Shown here: positions 54,242 through 62,118 of the stretch, piece by piece
Numbering within the stretch: the stretch's first letter is position 1
Layout: every line of letters begins with the position of its first letter
Assembly: GCA_016861105.1 (NCBI GenBank)
Contig: BOKS01000003.1
Location: 186,001 to 250,000 of the forward strand
Length of the DNA: 64,000 nucleotides
Reading direction: 5' to 3'
From: Betaproteobacteria bacterium
GTDB lineage: Bacteria > Pseudomonadota > Gammaproteobacteria > Burkholderiales > Casimicrobiaceae
Notes under the pieces: generated by a model
Told to the model about the DNA's origin: nothing
What the model saw: only the letters and a program-made list of their open reading frames with translations
Database searches by the model: none
Translations under genes and position numbers: made by a program

Positions 54242-55262
54242 CGCCCTTCGCCTTCCGGAGCGCGACGAAGCGACGGGTCACGATGTAGCGGTCGATGATG
54301 CCGCCGATCCCGGTCGGCATGTACATCACCGTGAGCACGATGACCATGCCGAAGACCAGCATCTGGTAGTTGTAGTAGTCGCGCGTCAGGTCGTAGACGA
54401 TCGTCACCACGATCGCGCCGATGATGCCGCCCCAGATGTGGCCGATGCCTCCCAGGATCACCATGAGCAGCAGCGTCACCATCTCGGCGAGCATGTAGCT
54501 GTTGGGATGGATGAATCCCGGCGTCATGTGCGCGGCGAGGCTGCCGGCGCATCCCGCGTACACGGCGCTGAGGACGAAGGCCAGCGTCTTGTACTTCTGC
54601 ACGTTGATGCCCGCGGCGGCCGCGGCAAGGGGGTCCTCGCGCAGCGCCTTGAACGCCCGGCCGGTGTTGGACCGCAGGATGCAGAAGGAGAAGTAGACGC
54701 CCGCGAGCGCGAGCGGCATCACCACGTAGTAGTAGCTCAGGTGCGTGTCGAGACGCAAGCCGAACAGGCTGGGCGGCGGAATGTCGGTGATGCCGATGGA
54801 GGCGCCGAGGTAGTCGTTGGCCGAGATGAAGATCCGGACCGATTCCGCCAGGCCGAGCGTGGCGAGGGCGAGGTAGGCGCCTTCGAGCCGGAAGGACGGG
54901 ATGCCCACGATCGCGCCGGCCAGCGCGGTCACCAGCACCGCGCTCGGCAGCGCGAGCCAGAACGGAAAGCCGAACTTGGTGGCCAGGATGGCCGAGGTAT
55001 AGGCGCCGATCGCCATCAGCGCGATGTGCCCCACCGTGACCTGCCCGGCGAAGCCCTTCACGATGTTGAGGCCGACGGCGAGGATGACGTTGATGAGGAT
55101 GAGGTCCAGCAGGAACCGGTGGTAGTCGTTGACGGCGAGCCAGGGCAGCACCGACAGCACGCCGATGCCCGCCACCCAGGCCAGCAGGTGACGGGTTGCG
55201 GTCACGGGCTTCGCGCCGGTCGTCGCTGCCGGCGCAGCCTCGTCGGTGCCATGGGCGGTCAT
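54231..55262 (-). CDS. livM: Branched-chain amino acid-type ABC permease LivM
   Basis: The 343-residue permease has a cytoplasmic leader and about ten helices. LDLILINVILAVGLNIVKGF with AGQVTVGHIALMAIGAY, FRLEGAYLALATLGLAESVR, ALREDPLAAAAAGINVQKYK and VILGGIGHIWGGIIGAIVV are LivM motifs. The ATG at 55262 keeps the leader short; an upstream start would add 14 residues. It forms the channel with LivH. Confidence 0.94.
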   Translation of the reverse strand: MTAHGTDEAAPAATTGAKPVTATRHLLAWVAGIGVLSVLPWLAVNDYHRFLLDLILINVILAVGLNIVKGFAGQVTVGHIALMAIGAYTSAILATKFGFPFWLALPSAVLVTALAGAIVGIPSFRLEGAYLALATLGLAESVRIFISANDYLGASIGITDIPPPSLFGLRLDTHLSYYYVVMPLALAGVYFSFCILRSNTGRAFKALREDPLAAAAAGINVQKYKTLAFVLSAVYAGCAGSLAAHMTPGFIHPNSYMLAEMVTLLLMVILGGIGHIWGGIIGAIVVTIVYDLTRDYYNYQMLVFGMVIVLTVMYMPTGIGGIIDRYIVTRRFVALRKAKGDAA

Positions 55263-55382
55263 GCGCGGCGGCCTCCGGATGGGTGCATGGGTGCTCGGAT
55301 GCATGGCTGCGGGCGACGCCGCCCCCGGAAGGGACTGCCTCCCGTCCGGGGGGAGCCGCGGATGCGCAGCGGGTCCGGCCGA

Positions 55383-56606
55383 CTACTTGCCGAGGCCGAA
55401 GTCCTTGTCGAAGCTCACGCGACCGACGACCTTGGTCTCGAAGTTCTCGCCGCCCTTCGTGTACTGCACGAGCATCGCGGTGCGGTTGCCGTCCCGGCAC
55501 TGGGGCGTGGGCGCCGCGCAGAACTCGATCGGACCGCCGGCGAGGCCTTCGTACCGGATGGTGGCGATGGCGTCGCGGATGGCGCGCCGGTCATCGGCCA
55601 ACGCCGCATCGGTCAGCTTCAGGTTCGCCTTGCCCAGCGCCACCAGCGCGATCTGCGCGGCGTCCCAGGCCTGCGAGAAGTCGTGGTCCGGGCAGGAGAA
55701 CTTGTACTTCTCCTTCACCATCGCGACGAACTGCTTGGCGATCGGCCTTTCGTCGGCGCAGTTGAACGCCTGGGTGAAGGTCGTGCCGACCGCGGCTTCG
55801 CCCGCGAGCTTGGGATAGGTGACGTTGCCCGCGGACGATGCCGCGACGCGCCACACGCGCTTGGGGATGCCGACCTCGAACGACTGCTGGGCCTGGCGGG
55901 CAAGGGCGTCCGACTGGCCGGCGATCGCCAGGATCTCCGGATTGGTCGACTTGATCTTGAGCAGGTGCGAACGGAAGTCGAGGTCGGTCTCCTGCATCTG
56001 GACTTGGTAGACCGGCTCGGCCTTGTAGTGCTCCTTCATGTAGTCCTGGAGCTGCTTCACGAACGCAATGCCCGCGCCGTCGGTCGTGTACAGGTAGGCG
56101 ATCTTCTTGCCGACGTTCTCGCCCAGGTACTTGCCGTACGCGCCCGCGTAGAAGCGCTCGGACACGGACACGCGGAAGATCCACTCGCTGCCCTTCTGGG
56201 TGATCGACGTGTTGGTCGACATCGGGACGATCTGCGGAACCTGCTCCTTCGCCGTGATGTCGGCGATCGGCATGGTGACCGAGCTGCAGGTGGAGCCGAG
56301 GATCAGGTGCACCTTGTTCTGGTGGATGAACCGGTTGACGTTCGCCACGCCCTTGTCGGGCTTGCACTCGTCGTCGAGCAGGATCACCTCGACCTTCGCG
56401 CCGTTGATGCCGCCCTTGGCGTTGACCGACTCCATCACGGTCTTCGCGATGTCTCCGTAGGCGATCCCGGACTCGACCAGCATCCGCAGCGTGATGCCGA
56501 CGCGGATCGTCTTGTCCTGGGCCGCCGCGGGCTGCGCCGCGAGGCCGGCACCCAACAGCGCGATGGACACTGCCGCGCGGAGCCCCGCGCCCGTTCCGAT
56601 GGTCAT
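55383..56606 (-). CDS. ABC transporter periplasmic binding protein, LivK type (copy 1)
   Basis: The 407-residue protein has a signal peptide ending QPAAAQ. The type I periplasmic fold shows TVMESVNAKGGINGAKVEVI, DDECKPDKGVANVNRFIHQ, GSTCSSVTMPIADI, PMSTNTSITQKGSEWIFRVS and VMVKEKYKFSCPDHDFSQAW-like segments. Several Cys residues (about 85, 110, 300) may form disulfides. It opens the 19-gene operon. CAGGAGGAGACGAG precedes the ATG. It is divergent from a LysR gene. Confidence 0.93.
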   Translation of the reverse strand: MTIGTGAGLRAAVSIALLGAGLAAQPAAAQDKTIRVGITLRMLVESGIAYGDIAKTVMESVNAKGGINGAKVEVILLDDECKPDKGVANVNRFIHQNKVHLILGSTCSSVTMPIADITAKEQVPQIVPMSTNTSITQKGSEWIFRVSVSERFYAGAYGKYLGENVGKKIAYLYTTDGAGIAFVKQLQDYMKEHYKAEPVYQVQMQETDLDFRSHLLKIKSTNPEILAIAGQSDALARQAQQSFEVGIPKRVWRVAASSAGNVTYPKLAGEAAVGTTFTQAFNCADERPIAKQFVAMVKEKYKFSCPDHDFSQAWDAAQIALVALGKANLKLTDAALADDRRAIRDAIATIRYEGLAGGPIEFCAAPTPQCRDGNRTAMLVQYTKGGENFETKVVGRVSFDKDFGLGK

Positions 56607-56751
56607 CTCGTCTCCTCCTGGTGGCCCGCCAGCGCGGGCGTGGGTCCCGGCAGCGCCGGGACAGCCCGGGCGGCCACGCGCCCGGGCCCGGCTCTGCGGG
56701 ACCGGTCGCCCAAAGGCGCGACATGCGAACAGTAGGCTTGCCCGGCCACCA

Positions 56752-56794
56752 TGTCCATGCAATGCTCGCAATTTTTCACATTGCGATCTGCAAT
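56752..56794. promoter_or_regulatory. LysR-type operator element, copy 1 (upstream of livK1 and lysR)
   Basis: The element begins TGTCCATGCAATG (56752-56764), has CGCAAT, and ends in the palindrome ATTGC-GATCT-GCAAT (56780-56794). The palindrome fits the T-N11-A plan of LysR boxes. It ends one base before the probable lysR ATG. A near-identical element lies at 62051-62093 with the same internal spacing and the same orientation to a livK gene. Confidence 0.75.
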
Positions 56795-56795
56795 A

Positions 56796-57755
56796 ATGGA
56801 TGCCGACCTCGGCGAGGCGCTGCGCGACACGCGCCTCCTCGTCCTCTTCGACGAGATCTACCGCACGGGGAGCATGACGCGCGCCGCCGAGCGGCTCGAG
56901 CTGAGCCAGCCGACGGCGAGCATCTGGCTCGCCAAGCTGCGGCGGACCTGGGGCGACCCGCTGTTCGTGCGCACGTCGGCCGGCATGCGCCCCACGCCGC
57001 GGGCGGACGCGCTGATCGGCCCGGCCCGCGAGGCGCTCGCGCTGCTGCGCCGGCTGAGCGACGACGAGGGCCGCTTCGAGCCGGCGACGGCGCAGCGCGC
57101 CTTCCGCATCGCGATGACCGACGCGAGCCACGTCACGCTGCTCCCCCGCATCCTCGCGCACGTCCGTCCGGCCGGTCCCGGCATCCGCCTCGAGGTGGTC
57201 GCGCTGTCGAGCGCGACCGGCCGCCTGCTCGAGTCCGGCGAGGTCGACCTCGCGCTCGGCTACCTGCCGGGCCTGGAGGCCGGGTTCCACGAGCAGCCGA
57301 TCTACCGGCAGGATTTCGTCTGCCTCGTCCGCCAGCGGCACCCGCGCATCGGCGCGTCCTTCTCGGCCCGCGAGTACCGCGAGGAGGCGCACGTCGGAAT
57401 CCTCTCGTTCACCAGCTACCCGATGCTGCGCGACGCGCTGCGCCGCCAGGGGATCGAGCGGCGCATCCTGCTCGAACTGCCCGGCTTCCTCGGGCTGGCG
57501 TCGATCGTCTCCGCGACCGACCTCGTCGCCACCGTGCCGCGCACGATCGGCGAGGCGGTCGCGCGGATGGGACCGATCCGCGTGCTCCCCTGCCCGCTCA
57601 CGGTGCCGACGTTCCCGGTCGGCCTCTACTGGCACGCGCGCTACCACCACGACCCGGGCGGGCGTTGGCTGCGCGGGGTGTGCGCGAAGCTGCTGACGCC
57701 GCCGGGCGGTCCGCGCTCGTTTCCCGCCGGCGGCGAGGAACCGGCGCCCGCGTGA
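56796..57755 (+). CDS. LysR family transcriptional regulator (NodD/LeuO-like) of the liv regulon
   Basis: The 319-residue regulator has an HTH (LLVLFDEIYRTGSMTRAAER, ELSQPTASIWLAKLRRTWGD PLF) and an effector domain from about residue 95 (FRIAMTDASHVTLLPRILAH, GRLLESGEVDLALGYLPG). The subgroup with RTWGDPLFVRTSAGM resembles NodD/NahR-type regulators, which often sense aromatic or plant compounds. The ATG at 56796 was chosen because it precedes the HTH closely; an ATG at 56751 would put the operator inside the gene. No Shine-Dalgarno is seen, so the message may be leaderless. Confidence 0.9.
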   Translation: MDADLGEALRDTRLLVLFDEIYRTGSMTRAAERLELSQPTASIWLAKLRRTWGDPLFVRTSAGMRPTPRADALIGPAREALALLRRLSDDEGRFEPATAQRAFRIAMTDASHVTLLPRILAHVRPAGPGIRLEVVALSSATGRLLESGEVDLALGYLPGLEAGFHEQPIYRQDFVCLVRQRHPRIGASFSAREYREEAHVGILSFTSYPMLRDALRRQGIERRILLELPGFLGLASIVSATDLVATVPRTIGEAVARMGPIRVLPCPLTVPTFPVGLYWHARYHHDPGGRWLRGVCAKLLTPPGGPRSFPAGGEEPAPA

Positions 57756-57771
57756 GGCGCGGCGACGCCCC

Positions 57772-58794
57772 CTACGGCGCCTCCCAGCGCCCGGAGGACG
57801 CCGAGCGGACCAGCGCCTCGACGATGCGCAGCGTGCGCAGCGCGTCCTCGATCGGCCAGCCCGGCACGTCCTTCTCGCCGCGCACGTGGCGCGAGAAGCG
57901 CTCCGTCTGCAGCGCGTACTGGTTGACCGGGTCGAAGGTCCACTCCGCGGTCGGCACGCTGCCGTGGCTCGACGCGTCGCCGACCATCACCCGGCACGCG
58001 GAGGGGCGGCCGTGCGCGAACGGGAAGTCGCAGCGCAGCCAGCCCTCGCTGCCCAGCACCGAGAACTGCTGGTGCGAGGCCCATGCGGAGGGCCCGCTCT
58101 GCGTGGCCACCGTGAAGCTCGCGTGCGCGTCGCCGTAGTCGAGGAGCGCCGTGCTGAGCCGGTCGATCCCGAAGCGGGGGTCGCGCTCCAGCGCGGCGAT
58201 CACGCGCTGTGGCAGCCGCGGGAACACGAGGCTGCAGCCGCTGATCGCGTACGACCCGAGGTCGTAGAGCCCCCCGCCGCCCTTGTCGGGATCGTTGCGG
58301 ATGTCGGCCGGATCGTGGAACTGCTTGGCCAGCGTGCACTGCACCGCGTGCGGGACGCCGATCGCGCCGCCCGCGAGCACCTCGGCGATGCGCGCCCACT
58401 GCGGGTGGTTGCGGTAGGAGAACGCCTCCTCGACGTGGCGGCCGGTGCGGTCGCGCGCGGCGATCAGCGTCGCGGCCTCCGCCGCCGTCAGGCACAGCGG
58501 CTTCTCGCACAGCACGTGCTTGCCCGCCTCCAGCGCGCGGACCGACCACGCGACGTGCAGGTGGTTGGGCAGCGGCACGTAGACGGCGTCCACGTCGGGA
58601 TCGGCGAGCAGCGCCTCGTACGACCCGTGGGCGCGCGGCACGCCGAACCTGCGCGCGACCGCCTGCGCCCTGGCGAGTTCGCGCGATGCGATCGCGACGA
58701 TGCGCGCCGCGCCCGCCTCCGCCGCGGCCGGCAGGAACCGCGCGGTGGCGATCGCCGCCGTGCCGAGCACGCCCCAGCGCACCGGCGGCGCCAT
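57772..58794 (-). CDS. Gfo/Idh/MocA family oxidoreductase
   Basis: The 340-residue protein has VRWGVLGTAAIATARFLPAA, VYVPLPNHLHVAWSVRALEA, the catalytic Lys in VLCEKPLCLT and GGGGLYDLGSYAISGCSLVF with the Tyr-containing region of the dehydrogenase domain. It is closest in style to 1,5-anhydro-D-fructose or glucose-fructose oxidoreductase-like members. It is convergent with the LysR gene and overlaps the enoyl-CoA hydratase gene by one base. Confidence 0.92.
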   Translation of the reverse strand: MAPPVRWGVLGTAAIATARFLPAAAEAGAARIVAIASRELARAQAVARRFGVPRAHGSYEALLADPDVDAVYVPLPNHLHVAWSVRALEAGKHVLCEKPLCLTAAEAATLIAARDRTGRHVEEAFSYRNHPQWARIAEVLAGGAIGVPHAVQCTLAKQFHDPADIRNDPDKGGGGLYDLGSYAISGCSLVFPRLPQRVIAALERDPRFGIDRLSTALLDYGDAHASFTVATQSGPSAWASHQQFSVLGSEGWLRCDFPFAHGRPSACRVMVGDASSHGSVPTAEWTFDPVNQYALQTERFSRHVRGEKDVPGWPIEDALRTLRIVEALVRSASSGRWEAP

Positions 58795-59594
58795 CAGCGG
58801 CCCTGCCAGCGCGGCTTGCGCTTCTCCGCGAACGCGCGCGGGCCTTCCTTCGCGTCCTCGCTCGCCAGCATCCGCTCGGCCGCGTCGTAGCGCCTGCGCA
58901 TCGCGGCCTCGAGATCGGGCTCCGAGACGCTCTGCAGCATCACCTGCTTGGACGCCTCCAGCGCCAGCGGCGCGCACGCGAGCATGCCGCGGGCGATCTC
59001 GCGGGCGCGCGCGAGCGCCCCGCCGCGGGCGACGACCTCGTTGACCAGGCTGATGCGCCGCGCCTCCGCGGCGTCGATGCGCCTGCCCGTCAGCACGAGC
59101 GCCATCGCGTCCTTCATCGGCATCTGCCGCGCGAGCCGCTGCAGCGCCCCGCCGCCCAGCGCGGCGAGCCCCACCAGCGGCTCGGGCAGCCCGAACTGAG
59201 CGTGCTCGTCGGCGATCGCGAGGTCGCAGGCCGCGACGATCTCGACGCCGCCGCCCAGGCACAGCCCGTTGACGGCGGCGATCACCGGCTTGAACAGGTC
59301 GAAGCGCTTGGTGATGCCGGCGAAGCCCCCGCCCGGGTACTCGTAGTCGCCGGTCTGCGCGAGCGACTTCAGGTCCGTGCCGACGCAGAACGCGCGCTCG
59401 CCGGCGCCGGTGACGATCGCGACGCGCAGCGACGGCGTGTCCGCGTAGAAGTCGAACGCCTGCGACATCTCCTCGTGCGCGGGCAGGTGCAGCGCGTTCA
59501 GCACCTGCGGGCGGTCGATGGTGATCGTGAGGATGCCCTCGTCGTGCGCGACCCGCACGTGCTCGAAGCCCTCGACGGCCTGCGGCCCGCTCAC
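58794..59594 (-). CDS. Enoyl-CoA hydratase/isomerase family protein
   Basis: The 266-residue crotonase-fold protein with a GTG start has ILTITIDRPQVLNALHLPAH, AFCVGTDLKSLAQTGD (oxyanion region), KPVIAAVNGLCLGGGVEIVA, ACDLAIADEHAQFGLPEPLV and a C-terminal EGPRAFAEKRKPRWQG. One Glu of the usual two catalytic Glu is visible in GLPEP. It acts on CoA thioesters, so it belongs with the CoA-transferase, MaoC and acyl-CoA dehydrogenase. Confidence 0.93.
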   Translation of the reverse strand: MSGPQAVEGFEHVRVAHDEGILTITIDRPQVLNALHLPAHEEMSQAFDFYADTPSLRVAIVTGAGERAFCVGTDLKSLAQTGDYEYPGGGFAGITKRFDLFKPVIAAVNGLCLGGGVEIVAACDLAIADEHAQFGLPEPLVGLAALGGGALQRLARQMPMKDAMALVLTGRRIDAAEARRISLVNEVVARGGALARAREIARGMLACAPLALEASKQVMLQSVSEPDLEAAMRRRYDAAERMLASEDAKEGPRAFAEKRKPRWQGR

Positions 59595-59757
59595 CGGACG
59601 CTCCTCGGCGCCGCGCGCTGCGGGACCCGTTCGCGGCCTCCTCGGCGCGCGCCGGGAACGGCGACGCCGTGACGTCGGCCGCCCGCGCGCGCGGCCGCGC
59701 CTTGCGGGCCCGGCCGTCGCCCCACGCGTGCGGGCGGCCCGGTGCGGCCCTGCGGGC

Positions 59758-60783
59758 TCATGCCGGCGCCCGCCCGGCGCGGAAACCGGCGAGCACGGCG
59801 TCGACCACGCGCGCGGTCCGCATCGCGGAGGCCGGCGTGCTCGGGCACGCGCCGACGCCGTTCAGCTCGTCGACGATCGACTGGACGAGCGGCTGGTGCA
59901 CGTACGGCGGATCGGCGATCGGGAACGTCTCGACCGCGCCGCCGCGGATCAGCCGGATCGGCACCGGGGGCCGCCCTGCCGGCGGATCGAGCGGCGGGAA
60001 CGTCGCGAACGCGATCCGGCCCCTCGAGCCGATGATCTCGTTGCCTTCGTCGTCGCAATCGGCGGCGAAGCACCACGCGCCGCTGCCGAGGGCGCCGGAC
60101 GCGTAGCGGAACGACGCGGCGACCGCGTCCTCGGGCGCGTACGCGCCGGCCTGGTTCACGGCGAGGCCGCGCGCCTCGTCGACCGGACCGACGATGAAGT
60201 CGAGGATGTCGAGCGTGTGCCCGACGGCCTCGAAGAAGATGCCGCCGCCCGAGCGCTTCGCGTCGAGCCGCCAGCCCCAGAACGGGCCGCGCATCGCCTC
60301 GGGCGAGGGGATCCGCTGCAGGTGGCGCATGACCACCATGCGCACCTCGCCGATCGCGCCGTCGGCGACGAGGTCGCGGACCTTCGTGAACCTCGGCAGC
60401 GCGCGCCGGTAGTACGCCACCCACAGCCGCACGCCCGCGGCGCGGCACGCCTCGTCCATCGCGACGCACTCGGCGTGGCTCATGCCCATCGGCTTCTCGA
60501 CCAGGACCGACTTGCCGGCCGCGGCGCAGCGCAGCACGAGGTCGCGGTGCGACTCGGTCATCGTCGCCACGTAGACGACGTCGACGTCGTCGGCCCGCAG
60601 GACCGCCTCGACGTCGCCGTGCGCCCGCTCGACGCCGTGCTCGCGCGCGAACGCCTCGGCCCGCTCCGGGTGCCGGTCGGCCACGGCGACGAGCCGCGAG
60701 TTCGCCGCGCGGACGAACGCGGGCCCGCTCTTGGTCCGCACGACCTCGCCGCACCCGATCACGCCCCAGCGCACGGTCCTCAC
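59758..60783 (-). CDS. Gfo/Idh/MocA family oxidoreductase
   Basis: The 341-residue protein with a GTG start has VRWGVIGCGEVVRTKSGPAF, VYVATMTESHRDLVLRCAAA, the catalytic Lys in VLVEKPMGMS and IFFEAVGHTLDILDFIVGPV. Its C-terminal HQPLVQSIVDELNGVGACPS matches the gene at 44349, so these are paralogues in two separate units. It lies 31 bases downstream of livK2 in the same orientation. Confidence 0.93.
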   Translation of the reverse strand: MRTVRWGVIGCGEVVRTKSGPAFVRAANSRLVAVADRHPERAEAFAREHGVERAHGDVEAVLRADDVDVVYVATMTESHRDLVLRCAAAGKSVLVEKPMGMSHAECVAMDEACRAAGVRLWVAYYRRALPRFTKVRDLVADGAIGEVRMVVMRHLQRIPSPEAMRGPFWGWRLDAKRSGGGIFFEAVGHTLDILDFIVGPVDEARGLAVNQAGAYAPEDAVAASFRYASGALGSGAWCFAADCDDEGNEIIGSRGRIAFATFPPLDPPAGRPPVPIRLIRGGAVETFPIADPPYVHQPLVQSIVDELNGVGACPSTPASAMRTARVVDAVLAGFRAGRAPA

Positions 60784-60814
60784 GCGCGCTCTCCGGCGAA
60801 CCGCGCCATGGCGC

Positions 60815-61957
60815 CTACTTCGCCCACGCCGGCCGCAGCGTCTCGATCACCTGCGAGCGCCCGTTCACGATCCGGACGATGAAGCTCTCGCGGTCGAGGT
60901 CGCCCTTGTCGTCGTAGCGCACGTCGAACAGCAGGCCGGGGTAGTCCTTGGCCGAGAACTGCGCGCCGTGCAGCGTCTTCGCGAACGCCTTCTGGTCGAG
61001 GCGCCCGAGCTTGTCCTGCACGGCCTTCAGCGCCCACGCCGCCGTGTAGCCCTTCATCGCGTTGTGGTCGGGGCGCGCCTTGTACTCGGCCTCGTACTTC
61101 TTCGCGAAGGCCTGGACGGTGGCGTTGGGCGCGTCGGCGGTCAGGCCGACGTGCGCGATGACGCCGTTCGCGGCTTCGCCCGCCAGCTCGACGACCTTCT
61201 CGTTGGCGAGCGTGGTCTCCCCGACGATCGGCTTGTCGTAGCCCTGCTTGCGCAGCTCGCGCAGCACGCGGGCCGACTCCTCCTCGTGCATGTACACGAA
61301 CAGCACGTCGGCGTTCGACTGCTTGGCGCGCAGCACCGGTCCGGAGAAGTCGACCTGCGGGACGTCGGTCGAGATGTCCGCGACCACCTTCACGCCCGCC
61401 GCCTCCAGCTCCTTGACCACCACGTCGCGGCCGCCCTTGCCGAAGTCGGTGTTGGCGAACATCACCGCGACCGACTTCGCCTTCAGGAAGTCCTTGATGT
61501 AGCGGACCACCTTGGGCATGGCGGCCGCCTGCGTGAACGAGCTGCGGAACACGTAGGGGTTGCCCTGCTGCGTGATCGCCGCCGCCTCGCCGCCGACGAT
61601 GTTCGGGACCTCCGCGCGGCGCGTCTCCTGCATGCTGACCAGGATCGACCCCGAGAACACCGGCCCGAGGATCACGTAGGCCTTGTCGTCGATCGCGCGC
61701 TGCGCGAGCCCCTTGGCCACGCCGGGATTGGTCTGCGTGTCGAACGCGCTGTAGTCGATCCTGCGCCCGTTGAGCCCGCCGGCGGCGTTGATCTCGCGGA
61801 TGGCGAGCTGCACGCCGTTGTTGAATCCGGTGCCGGCGGTCGCGCCCGTGCCGGAGAGCTCGACCAGCCCGGCGACGAACACGTTCTGTGCCGACGCGGG
61901 CACGGGTGCGGCGGCGAGCGCGGCCGCGAGCAGCACGATGCGGATGGGATGGCGCAT
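60815..61957 (-). CDS. ABC transporter periplasmic binding protein, LivK type (copy 2)
   Basis: The 380-residue protein has a signal peptide (VLLAAALAAAPVPASA). FVAGLVELSGTGATAGTGFN, REINAAGGLNGRRIDY, TQQGNPYVFRSSFTQAA, NTDFGKGGRDVVVKEL and HEEESARVLRELRKQGYDKP are type I binding-protein blocks. It is a paralogue of copy 3 directly upstream and less similar to copy 1. CGAGGAGGAACC precedes the ATG. The 43-bp operator lies 94 bases upstream. Confidence 0.93.
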   Translation of the reverse strand: MRHPIRIVLLAAALAAAPVPASAQNVFVAGLVELSGTGATAGTGFNNGVQLAIREINAAGGLNGRRIDYSAFDTQTNPGVAKGLAQRAIDDKAYVILGPVFSGSILVSMQETRRAEVPNIVGGEAAAITQQGNPYVFRSSFTQAAAMPKVVRYIKDFLKAKSVAVMFANTDFGKGGRDVVVKELEAAGVKVVADISTDVPQVDFSGPVLRAKQSNADVLFVYMHEEESARVLRELRKQGYDKPIVGETTLANEKVVELAGEAANGVIAHVGLTADAPNATVQAFAKKYEAEYKARPDHNAMKGYTAAWALKAVQDKLGRLDQKAFAKTLHGAQFSAKDYPGLLFDVRYDDKGDLDRESFIVRIVNGRSQVIETLRPAWAK

Positions 61958-62050
61958 GGTTCCTCCTCGACGATGGCACGGGACGGCGGCGCGGCGGGCA
62001 TGCCGGCGATCGGGCCGCCGCGTTCCCACGATAGGAGCGCGGCGAGGATG

Positions 62051-62093
62051 TGTCCATGCAATGGGCGCAATATGCATCATTGCAGATCGCAAT
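62051..62093. promoter_or_regulatory. LysR-type operator element, copy 2 (upstream of livK2)
   Basis: It starts TGTCCATGCAATG (62051-62063), has CGCAAT, and ends ATTGC-AGATC-GCAAT (62079-62093). The 5-base centre AGATC is the reverse complement of GATCT in copy 1, as a palindrome allows. The distance from TGTCC to ATTGC is 28 bases in both copies. It lies between the livK3 end and the livK2 start, so it should control livK2. Confidence 0.72.
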
Positions 62094-62118
62094 GATGCAC
62101 CGGCGCCGGCCGCCTCGC

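Noticed and set aside
54105-56735. An 876-codon + strand frame covering livM and livK1
   Set aside because: It is antisense to two clear transporter genes and has no domain.
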